From: Kushneria marisflavi
Lineage (GTDB): Bacteria > Pseudomonadota > Gammaproteobacteria > Pseudomonadales > Halomonadaceae
Direction of reading: 5' to 3'
Assembly (NCBI RefSeq): GCF_002157205.1
Contig: NZ_CP021358.1
Coordinates: 2,294,001 to 2,358,000, forward strand
Length of the DNA: 64,000 bases
Shown: piece after piece, positions 48,091 to 56,802 of the stretch
Numbering within the stretch: the first letter of the stretch is position 1
How the letters are laid out: every line of letters begins with the position of its first letter
Notes under the pieces: model-generated
The model's database searches: none
The model's input: the letters and a program-made list of their open reading frames with translations, nothing else
Told to the model about the DNA's origin: nothing
Program-made: the position numbers and the translations under genes

Positions 48091-49287
48091 TGTGCGGGCC
48101 GAAGCGGACACGTGGGACCGACGGTTCAGCCACATCACGGCCAGTGCCATCACGCCCACGGGCACCAGCAGCCAGAGGTTGAGCGCCTGCCAGCCCAGCC
48201 ACGCATTGAGCGGTCCTGCTGCCAGCGCTGAAAGCGTCACCATGCTGAACACCACACAGTCATTGAGTGCCTGTACCCGGGGGGCTTCCTCCGGAGTATG
48301 GGTGCTGGCAAGCCAGGCGCTGGCAGGAATAAAGGTGAAGTTCCAGCCCAGTCCCAGCAGCAAAAGCCCCACGCCGAAGGCGGACAGAGCCGGTGCCAGC
48401 AGGGCACAAAGCGCACTCAGCCCCAGCAGCATCGCCCCGGTCACGATCATGCGGACGTGACCAAACCGTCGAATCAGATGGCCGGTGACAAAGGACGGCG
48501 CGAACATGGCCAGCACGTGCGCACTGATCACATGTCCCGTGGCTTCAAAACCGTGGCCATGGTGGGCCATGGCCAGCGGGGTGGCGGTCATGGCCAGATT
48601 CATGACCGTATAACCCAGGGCGGCGGCCACCATCGCGGCGGCCAGTCGCGGGCGGTGCAACAGCGCAAGCCTTGAGATTGATGTGCCCCGGCGGCCGCGC
48701 GGCACCGGGTCGGTCAGATTCAGGCTGGCCACAATCAACAGCGCGACAAGGTACAGACCGGCAAGCCCTGCCAGCGTCCCCAGAAAGGGCACGGCGAACA
48801 GATGGCGAGAGATACCGGCCAGCCAGGGGCCGAACAGCGCCGCCAGCACGCCGCCGGCCATCACCATCGAAAGCGCCCGATCACGCTGCTCGGGCGCGGC
48901 ATCCGCTGCGGCAAAGCGATAGAGCATGCCGGCCCCGATGCTGGCGCCGATTCCGAAAGCGCCCAGGTTAAAGCCGACAAAGCTTTCCCCGGCCAGCGAC
49001 AGCGCTGCCAGAGCAATGCCGGAAAGCCCGGTCAGATTGGCCATGATAAAGGTGCGCCGTCGCCCAAGGCGCTCGGTCAACCAGCCGGCCGGCAGGGTGG
49101 CACAGGTCGTGCCCAGCATCTGGGCGGCCACCGGCAGGGTGATCAGCGCGGTCGACGGCGACAGGTGCGCGCCGATCAACGGATTGATGGTGATCAGCAT
49201 GATATTGCCGCTGACCAGCAGTGCCTGGCAAAGGGCCAGCCACCAGACCGTAGCCGGCAGCGGCGTTGATCGACGTGGTTGATTCAT
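48076..49287 (-). CDS. MFS transporter (DHA/EmrD-like)
   Basis: 403 residues with 12 predicted helices. The loop between helices 2 and 3 carries GWLTERLGRRRTF and the pattern is that of drug:proton antiporter-type MFS efflux pumps. The start at 49287 follows GGGAGGCAC. An in-frame extension to 49482 would add a hydrophilic, arginine-rich leader and lacks support. Specificity cannot be read. Confidence 0.82.
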   Translation of the reverse strand: MNQPRRSTPLPATVWWLALCQALLVSGNIMLITINPLIGAHLSPSTALITLPVAAQMLGTTCATLPAGWLTERLGRRRTFIMANLTGLSGIALAALSLAGESFVGFNLGAFGIGASIGAGMLYRFAAADAAPEQRDRALSMVMAGGVLAALFGPWLAGISRHLFAVPFLGTLAGLAGLYLVALLIVASLNLTDPVPRGRRGTSISRLALLHRPRLAAAMVAAALGYTVMNLAMTATPLAMAHHGHGFEATGHVISAHVLAMFAPSFVTGHLIRRFGHVRMIVTGAMLLGLSALCALLAPALSAFGVGLLLLGLGWNFTFIPASAWLASTHTPEEAPRVQALNDCVVFSMVTLSALAAGPLNAWLGWQALNLWLLVPVGVMALAVMWLNRRSHVSASARTSASS

Positions 49288-49490
49288 GATGTGCCTCCCG
49301 AGCCGAACAAATGGCATCGCGGACAGTTCGGATGGATCAAGAGATCGAGGGTATGGTGCATCGCCGGCTTTCCGCAGGGAAACAGTAGAGAGTGTGCGGT
49401 CAGACGGCGATGTCGACAACGACCTTATACCCACCGATTCGGACCTTGGGCGGGAGGCATGATCCAGGGATTTCTCCGACAAGACATCTT

Positions 49491-50093
49491 TTAGCTCGCC
49501 ATGGCGACATGACCCTTCTGTGATGCCACTCGTGCAAGCCAGGCATTGATGGCCGGGTAGCCGGACAGATCGATACCCCCTTCAGGCGCCACATGGGTAT
49601 AGGCATACAGGGCGATGTCGGCCAGCGTAAAACGCTCACCTGTCAGGAAGTCGGCGGTGACAAGCTGCTGCTCCATGACGGCCAGGGCTGCGTGTCCTTC
49701 CTGTTGTCGATCGGCCAGATCCTGGCGCCGCTCGGCCGGGGTGTTTAGATAGCGCACGATAAATCGTGCCGACGCCACGGAAGGTTCGTGGCTGTACTGC
49801 TCGAAAAACAACCATTGAAACATGCGTGCCCGCGCCAGCCGACCCGTCGGGATCAGCGTGCTGCCGTCAGCGAGAAAACAGAGGATGGCATTGGACTCTG
49901 CCAGACAGGTGCCGTCTTCAAGTTCCAGCACGGGAATCCTGCCATTCGGATTGCGCTGTAAAAAGGCCGGCGTTCGGGTATCCCCGTTCAGGATGGACAT
50001 CTCTATCCATTCATAAGGCAGTGACAGATATTGCAGGACGAGCCTGACCTTGTAGCAATTGCCCGAGTGCTGATCGCCGTAAACGCGATACAT
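49491..50093 (-). CDS. Glutathione S-transferase
   Basis: 200 residues: a thioredoxin-like N-terminal domain (YGDQHSGNCYKVRLVLQYL… NPNGRIPVLE… LAESNAILCFLA) and an all-helical C-terminal domain (LTGERFTLADIALYAYTH). The Asn–Gly–Arg-Ile-Pro-Val-Leu and Glu-Ser glutathione-binding signatures are complete. It conjugates or reduces electrophiles with glutathione. It probably stands alone: 57 bases separate it from the PaiB gene on the same strand. Confidence 0.9.
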   Translation of the reverse strand: MYRVYGDQHSGNCYKVRLVLQYLSLPYEWIEMSILNGDTRTPAFLQRNPNGRIPVLELEDGTCLAESNAILCFLADGSTLIPTGRLARARMFQWLFFEQYSHEPSVASARFIVRYLNTPAERRQDLADRQQEGHAALAVMEQQLVTADFLTGERFTLADIALYAYTHVAPEGGIDLSGYPAINAWLARVASQKGHVAMAS

Positions 50094-50150
50094 GACGCCC
50101 CCTGCCAGTCGTGTTGGAAAAAACGATAAAAATGGATATCCGGTGAACCC

Positions 50151-50786
50151 TCACCCATGCCGGGTAAAGGGCGCGCCACTCAGCCAGCCGGCTTCCGAGT
50201 CGCTCATGCCTTGTTGCTTCAGGGCGCTGCACACCGCCTGCTGCGCCGCCTCATCCTTGTGCTGCGCGGCCTTGTGCTTGCCGATCAGGCGCTCAATGGA
50301 AAGCTCGATTCCCACAATCGCCTGACACAGCCCATCGATGTACGCCTGCGGGGCATCGCCGATGGACCAGGGCGTGGCCTGGCCCTGTTCAAATCGATCG
50401 GTCAGCCTGGCGACGTGTGCCTTGAGCCAGTCAGGGCCCTCGATGAATCGAAGCGTGCCGTGTGCCTGTACGCTCAGATAATGCCAGGTGAGCACGACCC
50501 GGCCATGCGTGCGTTTGGCGGGATACGAACTCGGAGTAATGTAGCTGTCAGGCCCATGAAACATGGCCATGGCCTGTGCCGCCGGCGTTTTCCAGAGCGG
50601 GTTGGCGCGAGCGATATGGCCTTCGAGCACGCCATGCTCTCCCTGATAAGGGTTGAGCAACAGGGGCAACGGATTGGCCTCGATGTCGCCGCTTGAGACG
50701 GTGACAAGGGTGGCAAAGGGGTAGTGCGCCATCAGGGCATGCTGCGCCTCGAGGCTGTCCATCCGAAAGTGACGGGGTAAATACAT
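50151..50786 (-). CDS. paiB: PaiB-like FMN-binding protein
   Basis: 211 residues of the PaiB family, named for a Bacillus negative regulator of sporulation and protease genes, with an FMN-binding split-barrel fold. Features: the conserved N terminus MYLPRHFRMDSLEAQHALMAHYPFATLVT, the central GPDSYITPSSYP… VVLTWHYLSVQAHG, and C-terminal GIELSIERLIGKHKAAQ. A flavin-dependent reductase/detoxification role is also possible. It is the last gene of a run with two GNAT genes upstream, three bases after one of them. Confidence 0.85.
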   Translation of the reverse strand: MYLPRHFRMDSLEAQHALMAHYPFATLVTVSSGDIEANPLPLLLNPYQGEHGVLEGHIARANPLWKTPAAQAMAMFHGPDSYITPSSYPAKRTHGRVVLTWHYLSVQAHGTLRFIEGPDWLKAHVARLTDRFEQGQATPWSIGDAPQAYIDGLCQAIVGIELSIERLIGKHKAAQHKDEAAQQAVCSALKQQGMSDSEAGWLSGAPFTRHG

Positions 50787-50789
50787 GGC

Positions 50790-51506
50790 TTACTCTCCCT
50801 GTCGCAGGGGCGCGGTCAGCGTCGATAGCGCGACGCTCTGATAGCCCGTGTCGTCAAAGTTATCCGGCATCAGCCACTGCCTGTGCGCGTCCGCGACAGG
50901 TGGCCACTCGTGATCAAGCAAGGCATACCAGGTCGTATCGCGATTTCGCCCGCAGACCACGCGATGCTGGCGAAAAAGGCCTTCATGGCGAAAGCCGAGC
51001 CGCTCGGCGGCCCGTCGTGACGGTGCATTGAGCGCATCACATTTCCATTCCACACGGCGATAGCCCAGTGAGAAGGCGTGAGCGATCAAAAGATGCAGCG
51101 CTTCTGTTGCCATACGGGTGCGTGCCATCTGCCCGGAAAGGTTTAGATGACCCAGCTCGAGGGTGCCGTGTTCACAGGCAATGTTAAGCCAGGCCGCCAC
51201 GCCCATCGCCTGATCACGCTCCCGGTCGATGAGCGCCAGAAACGTCGGGTCGCGCGAGATGGCCCGACCGGCCAGCCATTCAAGACAGCTGTCCCGGTCA
51301 TGGAAGGGGCGCCCGCCGAGATAGACCCAGCGCGAGGCGTCATCCTTCTGCCAGGCGTTGAACAGCGCCTCGCCGTGTGTCGCCACGTTCAGCGGTGCCA
51401 CCCGACAATAGCGTCCTTTCAGCGTGTCGTGACCGGGCATTGGCGGCGGCTGCCAGTCATGGATCAGAGCGCCTGTTGGGGGAGAGGATGATGAAGAGAG
51501 TGTCAT
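50790..51506 (-). CDS. GNAT acetyltransferase (RimJ/RimL-like)
   Basis: 238 residues with a GNAT fold of the ribosomal-protein/spermidine-type group: GVAAWLNIACEHGTLELGHLNLSG, the acetyl-CoA-binding region (ARTRMATEALHLLIAHAF) and the downstream ALNAPSRRAAERLGFRHEG. It overlaps the upstream GNAT gene by four bases and is three bases from paiB, so the three are coexpressed. Substrate unknown; polyamines, antibiotics or protein N-termini are all possible for this group. Confidence 0.85.
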   Translation of the reverse strand: MTLSSSSSPPTGALIHDWQPPPMPGHDTLKGRYCRVAPLNVATHGEALFNAWQKDDASRWVYLGGRPFHDRDSCLEWLAGRAISRDPTFLALIDRERDQAMGVAAWLNIACEHGTLELGHLNLSGQMARTRMATEALHLLIAHAFSLGYRRVEWKCDALNAPSRRAAERLGFRHEGLFRQHRVVCGRNRDTTWYALLDHEWPPVADAHRQWLMPDNFDDTGYQSVALSTLTAPLRQGE

Positions 51507-51961
51507 GACCCTGACCCCGGAACGGAGAGCAGGTACGTGTCGAAGGCCTCGTTTTTCTCCCAGCCCAGCGATTCATACAGCGCTTTTGCCGCGTGGTTGT
51601 GGATCTGGGTGCTCAGCGTCAGTGACGCCACGCCGTGCTCTCGGGCCAGGTTCGCGGCGGCCTGCATCAATGCTCGGCCGATACCGCGACCGCGCACAGT
51701 CGGAGCCACAAACAGGTCATTGAGCAGCCAGCGCGGGGCAAGACTTACCGTTGAGAGCACCGGGTAGAGCTGCACGAAAGCGTCCGGGCCGTGGCCGGCG
51801 TCGTGAACCAGCAGATAGGAGTCGCCGCGCTCAAGGCGCTCCTGAAGAAAGCCGCGACAGGCCGCTTCATCGCTTTGCTGCTGATAGAAAACACGATAAC
51901 CGTCCAGCAGGGTGGTCAGGGCATCGAGATCCGAAAGGGTGGCCGTTCGAACAGGGGACAT
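51503..51961 (-). CDS. GNAT acetyltransferase
   Basis: 152 residues of a single GNAT domain: LDALTTLLDGYRVFYQQ near the N terminus, LLNDLFVAPTVRGRGIGRALMQ with the acetyl-CoA Q/RxxGxG/A loop (about 85–105), and the terminal strand AKALYESLGWEKNEAFDTYLL. The first gene of the PaiB–GNAT–GNAT run, divergent from the MocR regulator with 92 bases between them. The substrate is unknown; small PA-GNATs of this form act on amino acids, polyamines or drugs. Confidence 0.88.
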   Translation of the reverse strand: MSPVRTATLSDLDALTTLLDGYRVFYQQQSDEAACRGFLQERLERGDSYLLVHDAGHGPDAFVQLYPVLSTVSLAPRWLLNDLFVAPTVRGRGIGRALMQAAANLAREHGVASLTLSTQIHNHAAKALYESLGWEKNEAFDTYLLSVPGSGS

Positions 51962-52053
51962 GGATCGCTCCAGGCAGGTGATGACGTTCGATCATCGTGA
52001 CCGCATACTGGTTCTTCCATAAGGGCCAGTTTCAGGAAAATCAGGAGAACCGG

Positions 52054-53520
52054 TTGAGCCGGCTTGCACGCACTGCCTGGGTGAGCGAAGCGCTCGCCAT
52101 CCGTTTGACGAGTCATCGCGATCAGGGGCTGGGTCAACAGCTTTATGTCGCCCTGCGCGGCTGGATCGAATCCGGAGAGTTGGCCGCGGGCGAGGCGCTG
52201 CCGTCGTCCCGGCAACTGGCACGTGAACTTTCCATTGCCCGCAATACGGCGCTTTCGGCGCTGGATCGACTGGCCGCGGAAGGGTTTGTCGTGTCCCGAC
52301 CGGGAGCGGGGCTGTTCGTGGCGCGGCTGGCGCTGGCCGAGGCGATTCATCAGGCACCGATTGCCCCACAAAAGAGGCAGCTCTCCAGACGCGGTGATGA
52401 CCTGCTGGCGGACTGTGCCCTGTCGGGCGGACATCATCGCGCCTTTGCCCCCGGCATCCCGGCGCTGGATCTATTTCCGCGCGAGCAGTGGCAGCGCCTG
52501 CTGCGCCGTCATCAGCAGCGTGCCCCCGAGTCGTGGCTGGCCTACCAGAGTGGCGGCGGCGTTAAAGCGTTGAAGACGGCACTGTATGACTATCTCCGGC
52601 TGTCGCGCTCGGTGCGCTGTACGCCTGAACAGATTCTGATCACCCAGGGCGCACAGCAGGGATTCGAACTGATCGCGCGGATGCTGACCGATCCCGGTGA
52701 CGGCGCCTGGATCGAAGAGCCCGGCTATGTTGGCGCACAGGTGGCCCTGAAAGCGGCAGGGTTATCGCTGGTGCCGGTGCCTGTCGATGCCGAGGGCATC
52801 GATATCGAGCGCGCCCCGCAGGGGGCGCCGCCGAAGCTGATCTACGTGACGCCGTCGCATCAGTACCCCAGGGGTGTAACGCTGAGCCTGTCGCGGCGCT
52901 TGGCGCTGCTGGAAACGGCGCGTGCGCAGGGCAGCTGGATCATCGAGGATGATTACGACAGCGAGTTTCGCTACAGCTCGCCACCGCTGGCCTCGCTTCA
53001 GGGGCTGATGGATCAGGCGCCGGTCATCTATGTGGGAACGTTCAGCAAGGTACTCTATCCGGGGCTGCGGCTCGGCTATCTGGTGCTGCCCGAAGCGCTG
53101 GTCGAACCCTTCCAGCGGGCCAATGCCCGGATCAACCGGGAGGGGCAGTATGCGGTGCAGGCCGCACTCGCCGAATTTATCGAGCAGGGTCATTTTTCCC
53201 GACATGTGGCGCGCATGCGTCGGGCCTATCGCTCCAGACAGGCAGCGCTGCGCCGGGCGCTGGCACCGGCCGTTGATAAGGGGCTGACGCTCTCGGATGG
53301 GCACGCCGGTATGCATCTGCTGGCCGGGCTCGAGAGTGTGGCCTGCGAGCAGACACTGGTGGCGGCCGGTCGCGCCCAGGGCATCCAGCTCTCGCCGCTG
53401 TCACGCTATTTTACAGGGCCACCTGCGCAGGCCGGGCTGGTCCTGGGCTATGCTGGAAGTCATGAGCAGGACATTGCCCGAGCCGGTGACTGGCTGGCGC
53501 GGGCATGGCGACGTGCTTGA
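52054..53520 (+). CDS. MocR/PdxR-family GntR–aminotransferase regulator
   Basis: 488 residues: an N-terminal GntR winged helix (about 25–85, LPSSRQLARELSIARNTALSALDRL) fused to a fold-I aminotransferase-like domain. The PLP lysine is in YVGTFSKVLYPGLRLGYL and the preceding strand reads IIEDDYDSEFRY. MocR proteins sense PLP or amino-acid/polyamine signals. I choose the TTG at 52054 because AGGAG lies six bases before it; a GTG at 51997 is the longer alternative. It is divergent from the GNAT–GNAT–PaiB run and probably controls it. Confidence 0.9.
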   Translation: MSRLARTAWVSEALAIRLTSHRDQGLGQQLYVALRGWIESGELAAGEALPSSRQLARELSIARNTALSALDRLAAEGFVVSRPGAGLFVARLALAEAIHQAPIAPQKRQLSRRGDDLLADCALSGGHHRAFAPGIPALDLFPREQWQRLLRRHQQRAPESWLAYQSGGGVKALKTALYDYLRLSRSVRCTPEQILITQGAQQGFELIARMLTDPGDGAWIEEPGYVGAQVALKAAGLSLVPVPVDAEGIDIERAPQGAPPKLIYVTPSHQYPRGVTLSLSRRLALLETARAQGSWIIEDDYDSEFRYSSPPLASLQGLMDQAPVIYVGTFSKVLYPGLRLGYLVLPEALVEPFQRANARINREGQYAVQAALAEFIEQGHFSRHVARMRRAYRSRQAALRRALAPAVDKGLTLSDGHAGMHLLAGLESVACEQTLVAAGRAQGIQLSPLSRYFTGPPAQAGLVLGYAGSHEQDIARAGDWLARAWRRA

Positions 53521-53566
53521 TGGCAACGCTTTATCGCGACGTCTTTTATCGTCAGGAGGGAGCATC

Positions 53567-53836
53567 ATGGCCGGCGGCTGGACACGAGATGGCGCAGTAC
53601 AGGATCAAATCGACGATACCGTGGAAGAGGGGGTCGCACGGGCGCGCAGTCATCTGCAACACAAGGGCGAGAGCCTGACGCACTGCGAAGCGTGCGAGGC
53701 GCCCATTCCCGAGCGCCGGCGTGAGCTGGTGCCGGGCGTTCGGCTATGCGTGAACTGCCAGGCCGAGGAGGACCGCCACACGAGTCGGACCTCGGGCTTC
53801 AATCGTCGCGGCAGCAAGGACAGCCAGCTGCGCTGA
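53567..53836 (+). CDS. DksA/TraR-type zinc-finger protein (YbiI-like)
   Basis: 89 residues with the C4 zinc motif CEACEAPIPERRRELVPG…CVNC, which is the DksA/TraR C-terminal finger without the long DksA coiled coil, as in YbiI. It may bind RNA polymerase in the secondary channel, but its short form has no proven function. The ATG at 53567 follows AGGAGGGAG. A terminator follows. Confidence 0.85.
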   Translation: MAGGWTRDGAVQDQIDDTVEEGVARARSHLQHKGESLTHCEACEAPIPERRRELVPGVRLCVNCQAEEDRHTSRTSGFNRRGSKDSQLR

Positions 53837-53854
53837 TCCAAGGTGCTTTCAAAA

Positions 53855-53883
53855 AGCCGGGCCTGGCGGGCCCGGTTTTTTTT
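53855..53883 (+). terminator. Terminator of the DksA-like gene
   Basis: CCGGGCC/GGCCCGG followed by a T8 run. Confidence 0.88.
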
Positions 53884-53969
53884 CACATTTCACGCTATTT
53901 GCTTATTTCGAGCATAAGTCAGGCGCGCTATGCTGACGGCCCTCTATTAATCCCGGGAGCAAGGCGAAA

Positions 53970-54182
53970 ATGACCACGGTGCGCTGGATCGGAGTGGTAT
54001 GGCTATTGGTAATTCCAGCCATTGTGTTGCCCTTTACGCTGCTTTCAAGGGTGCAGGCCTGGTATGGCAGCTTTCTGCTCTGGTGCGTACTGGGGCTAAT
54101 GGTCATCGTGCTTAATGCGCTGGCCACGCGCCATTTCAATGACGCCGCACAGGCCGATGACCAGGGTGCCGGGCATGAGTGA
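53970..54182 (+). CDS. Small membrane protein preceding the symporter (YhdT/DUF3311-like)
   Basis: 70 residues with two hydrophobic helices (about 5–27, 32–52) and a short polar tail. Such genes directly precede sodium:solute symporters in many bacteria, as yhdT does panF in E. coli, and may be an accessory subunit. Its stop overlaps the symporter start by eight bases (ATGAGTGA), so translation is coupled. Confidence 0.7.
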   Translation: MTTVRWIGVVWLLVIPAIVLPFTLLSRVQAWYGSFLLWCVLGLMVIVLNALATRHFNDAAQADDQGAGHE

Positions 54183-55635
54183 GTTGCTGATCTGGAGTGC
54201 CGTGGCGCTTTATCTGGTGGTGTCACTGGTGGTGGCCTGGCGTTCGCGGCAGGGGCAGGGCACTGGCATGGCCGATTACTTTCTGGGCAACCGTCAGATG
54301 GGCGGGATGGTCTCGGCGTTGAGCTACAGTGCCACCACCTACAGTGCCTTCATGATGGTCGGGCTGGCTGGACTGACCTACGCCGGCGGTGTGGGCGCGC
54401 TGGGGTTCGAGATTTTGTATTTTGCCGGCGTATCGCTGGTGGCGATCTTCGGACCGCGCTTCTGGGCGGTGGGCCGCCACTTCGGTTTTGTGACGCCCGG
54501 GGAAATGCTTGGCCATCGCTATGAAAGCCGCGGCGTGGCGGTGGCGGTGACGCTGACCAGCTGTCTGTTTCTGATTCCGTATGCCTCGGTGCAGCTGGCA
54601 GGCGTCGGCTATCTGCTCTCCGGCATGAGCGGCGGGGCGGTGTCGTTTACCACCGGCGTGGTGGTGGCCACGCTGCTGGCGATTCTTTTCTCGCGGATTG
54701 CCGGTATGCGCTCGGTGGCCTGGACCGATTCGCTCCAGGCGCTGTTCATGATTGTGGCCTCAACGCTGGTCGCGCTGCTGGTGGTTCATGAGCTGGGCGG
54801 GTTTGGTGTCCTCTTCGATCGGCTGGCCCGTGAGCATCCGCAGTCGCTGGTGGTGCCGGGCAACGGTGTGTTCAGCCTGATCAACTTTCTGGGGCTGACC
54901 CTGCCGTGGTTCTTTTTCAGCCTGTCCAACCCTCAGGTCAGCCAGCGGCTGTTCATGCCGAAGGATCTCTCCGCCATGCGGCGTATGCTGCTGGGCTTTC
55001 TGGTGTTCGGCTTTATCTACACGCTGGTGTCGGTGCTGTGGGGGTTTTCGGCGCTGGTCGCCTTTCCCTCGCTTGAAAGCGCCGATCTGGCCACGCCGAC
55101 GCTTCTGGCCTCCAGCCATGTGCCGCCCGTGCTGGGGGTGATCGTGATGGTGGGCATCCTGGCCGCGGCGGTATCGACCATTGATTCGATCATGCTGACG
55201 CTGGCATCGATGATTGCACGCGATCTGCGCTCATCTTCAAAAGGCAGCGAACAGGCTCAGCTCAAACTGGGTAAATGGGTGATGCCCGTGATTGCGCTGA
55301 TCGCGCTGGGCTTTGCCGAGCTGCGCCTTGATCTGATCGCGGTGCTGTCGGTGGCCTCCTCCAGCGGGCTGGTGGTGGCCGTGCCGGCCATCGTGGGGGC
55401 CTTTTTCTGGCGCCGTGGAACGGCGACCGGCGCGCTGGTGAGCATTGTCGGTGCCGGGGCGCTGGTGCTGGCAAGCTTTGTCACCGGCATCAAGCCGCTG
55501 GGACTGCCGGCGGGGCTCTGGGGGCTGCCGATGGCCACGATCCTGTATCTTGGGGCCAGTCTGGTGACCCGGCCGCCTCGTGACGGCGCACGGTTCATGC
55601 AGATTGCCAACCGTCAGCACAGCAGATCCCGGTAA
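54175..55635 (+). CDS. Sodium:solute symporter (SSS family, PanF-like)
   Basis: 486 residues with 13 hydrophobic helices. SSS motifs include YFLGNRQMGGMVSALSYSATTYSAFMMVG near helix 2 and GFGVLFDRL/NFLGLTLPWFFFSLSNPQVSQR centrally. The pairing with a YhdT-like protein suggests pantothenate or a related carboxylate as substrate, but this is an inference. The ATG at 54175 matches the family N terminus; the frame start at 54115 is a shadow of the upstream gene. A strong terminator follows. Confidence 0.88.
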   Translation: MSELLIWSAVALYLVVSLVVAWRSRQGQGTGMADYFLGNRQMGGMVSALSYSATTYSAFMMVGLAGLTYAGGVGALGFEILYFAGVSLVAIFGPRFWAVGRHFGFVTPGEMLGHRYESRGVAVAVTLTSCLFLIPYASVQLAGVGYLLSGMSGGAVSFTTGVVVATLLAILFSRIAGMRSVAWTDSLQALFMIVASTLVALLVVHELGGFGVLFDRLAREHPQSLVVPGNGVFSLINFLGLTLPWFFFSLSNPQVSQRLFMPKDLSAMRRMLLGFLVFGFIYTLVSVLWGFSALVAFPSLESADLATPTLLASSHVPPVLGVIVMVGILAAAVSTIDSIMLTLASMIARDLRSSSKGSEQAQLKLGKWVMPVIALIALGFAELRLDLIAVLSVASSSGLVVAVPAIVGAFFWRRGTATGALVSIVGAGALVLASFVTGIKPLGLPAGLWGLPMATILYLGASLVTRPPRDGARFMQIANRQHSRSR

Positions 55636-55640
55636 TGACA

Positions 55641-55666
55641 ACGCCGCCCAATGGGCGGCGTTTTTT
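55641..55666 (+). terminator. Rho-independent terminator of the symporter gene
   Basis: ACGCCGCCC/GGGCGGCGT with loop AAT and T6 tail. Confidence 0.93.
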
Positions 55667-55696
55667 ATCAGGTGCGGGGTTGTCCGATACGGGCCA

Positions 55697-56377
55697 TCAG
55701 GCGACCAGACGCGTGCGGATCAGGCGCGTGACTAGCCAGGCGCGCAGCTGGGAGAGTTCATCGGCGCAGAACTCGTTGCCCATGGCGTGGGCGTGGTAGT
55801 CGACGCTGTAACCCATGCGAGTAAAGGCATCCGCGCGCTGACGTGCCGAGGCTTCGCCCCCCACCGGGTCCTGGCGACCGTGGTGCATGGTGATCAGCAG
55901 GTGACGGTTGGCGTCATGGGTATTGGAAGGCATCGTGCCCAGCGCCGTGGAAAGCATCATCAGCCCGCCCAGACCCTTGCGATAGCCCAGCGCGGTCTGC
56001 GCGGCGATATCGGCCCCCTGACCAAACCCGCCCAGAATAATGCGGCTGGCATCAATGCCCTCGGCCAGGGCGCTTTCGATGCGCATCTCGACCTGACGCA
56101 CGGCATCCACCATCTGCTGCTGGGCATGACCGCCGGCGTTCTCCCCCGGTGCGGCGTCATACCAGGCACTGGCGCGAGCCCCCTGACGGCATTCGAGCTG
56201 ACGCATCGGGGCGCCGGGCAGCACGAAGCGCACATTGCTGCCGGCCGGCAGGGCGAGCGCATGAAACAGCGGTTCGAAGTCATAGCCGCTGCCACCCTGA
56301 CCGTGCAGGAAGATAACGCAGGCATCCGCCGGGCGGCCGTTGGCGGGTTCGATGATCGAGGACTGGGCAAAGGACAT
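55697..56377 (-). CDS. Carboxylesterase/phospholipase-fold protein lacking catalytic Ser and His
   Basis: 226 residues with the alpha/beta-hydrolase fold of bacterial carboxylesterase II (LHGQGGSGYDFEPL near the N terminus). The nucleophile elbow normally GFSQG reads GFGQG: residue 119 is Gly (GGT at 56021–56023). The catalytic histidine of the usual MGH motif is Asn201 (AMGNEF). Asp170 (HHGRQDPV) remains. So it should be inactive as a serine esterase and may bind a ligand or protein. An intact paralogue is at the window end. The start at 56377 has AAGGTG. Confidence 0.8.
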   Translation of the reverse strand: MSFAQSSIIEPANGRPADACVIFLHGQGGSGYDFEPLFHALALPAGSNVRFVLPGAPMRQLECRQGARASAWYDAAPGENAGGHAQQQMVDAVRQVEMRIESALAEGIDASRIILGGFGQGADIAAQTALGYRKGLGGLMMLSTALGTMPSNTHDANRHLLITMHHGRQDPVGGEASARQRADAFTRMGYSVDYHAHAMGNEFCADELSQLRAWLVTRLIRTRLVA

Positions 56378-56802
56378 GTCGACACCTTGAAAGACGATGA
56401 AAGCGATGTCCCAAGGATGACGTTGGTGCGGGCTCATATCCGTGCCGTAAAAGGCGATCAGCCCGGGCAGCGCCCTGTTTAATCACGCTGGCATGGCGAG
56501 CATGGTTTTTCTGGTGACGGGCATGAGCAGGCATCCCTGAATTCCTGTTTCTTTTGGCTGATACCCCTGATCAGCCCGTGATGAAAAATCCGATGATTTC
56601 AGTCGCTTGATCATTTGCCGACCAAAAATGACCGTCACGCGGATGCCGCCGCGAACCTGTCAGCTACCTTCGGGGCCTTCGACTTATTGTGTCAAAAGAG
56701 GCCATCATCAATATGAATCAGCCTATTCAACAAATCTTCTGGTGCGGTGTGGGTTGAGTCACCAGAGTGAACGTTTCCCCCTTTCGACCTCGAGGGCAGA
56801 AC
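56378..56802. other. Intergenic region between the esterase-like and CoA-transferase genes
   Basis: 425 bases between divergent genes, without a credible gene. A possible promoter for the CoA-transferase operon is TTGTGT, 17 bases, AATATG near 56689–56717, but the hexamers are poor. No clear operator palindrome was seen. Confidence 0.4.
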
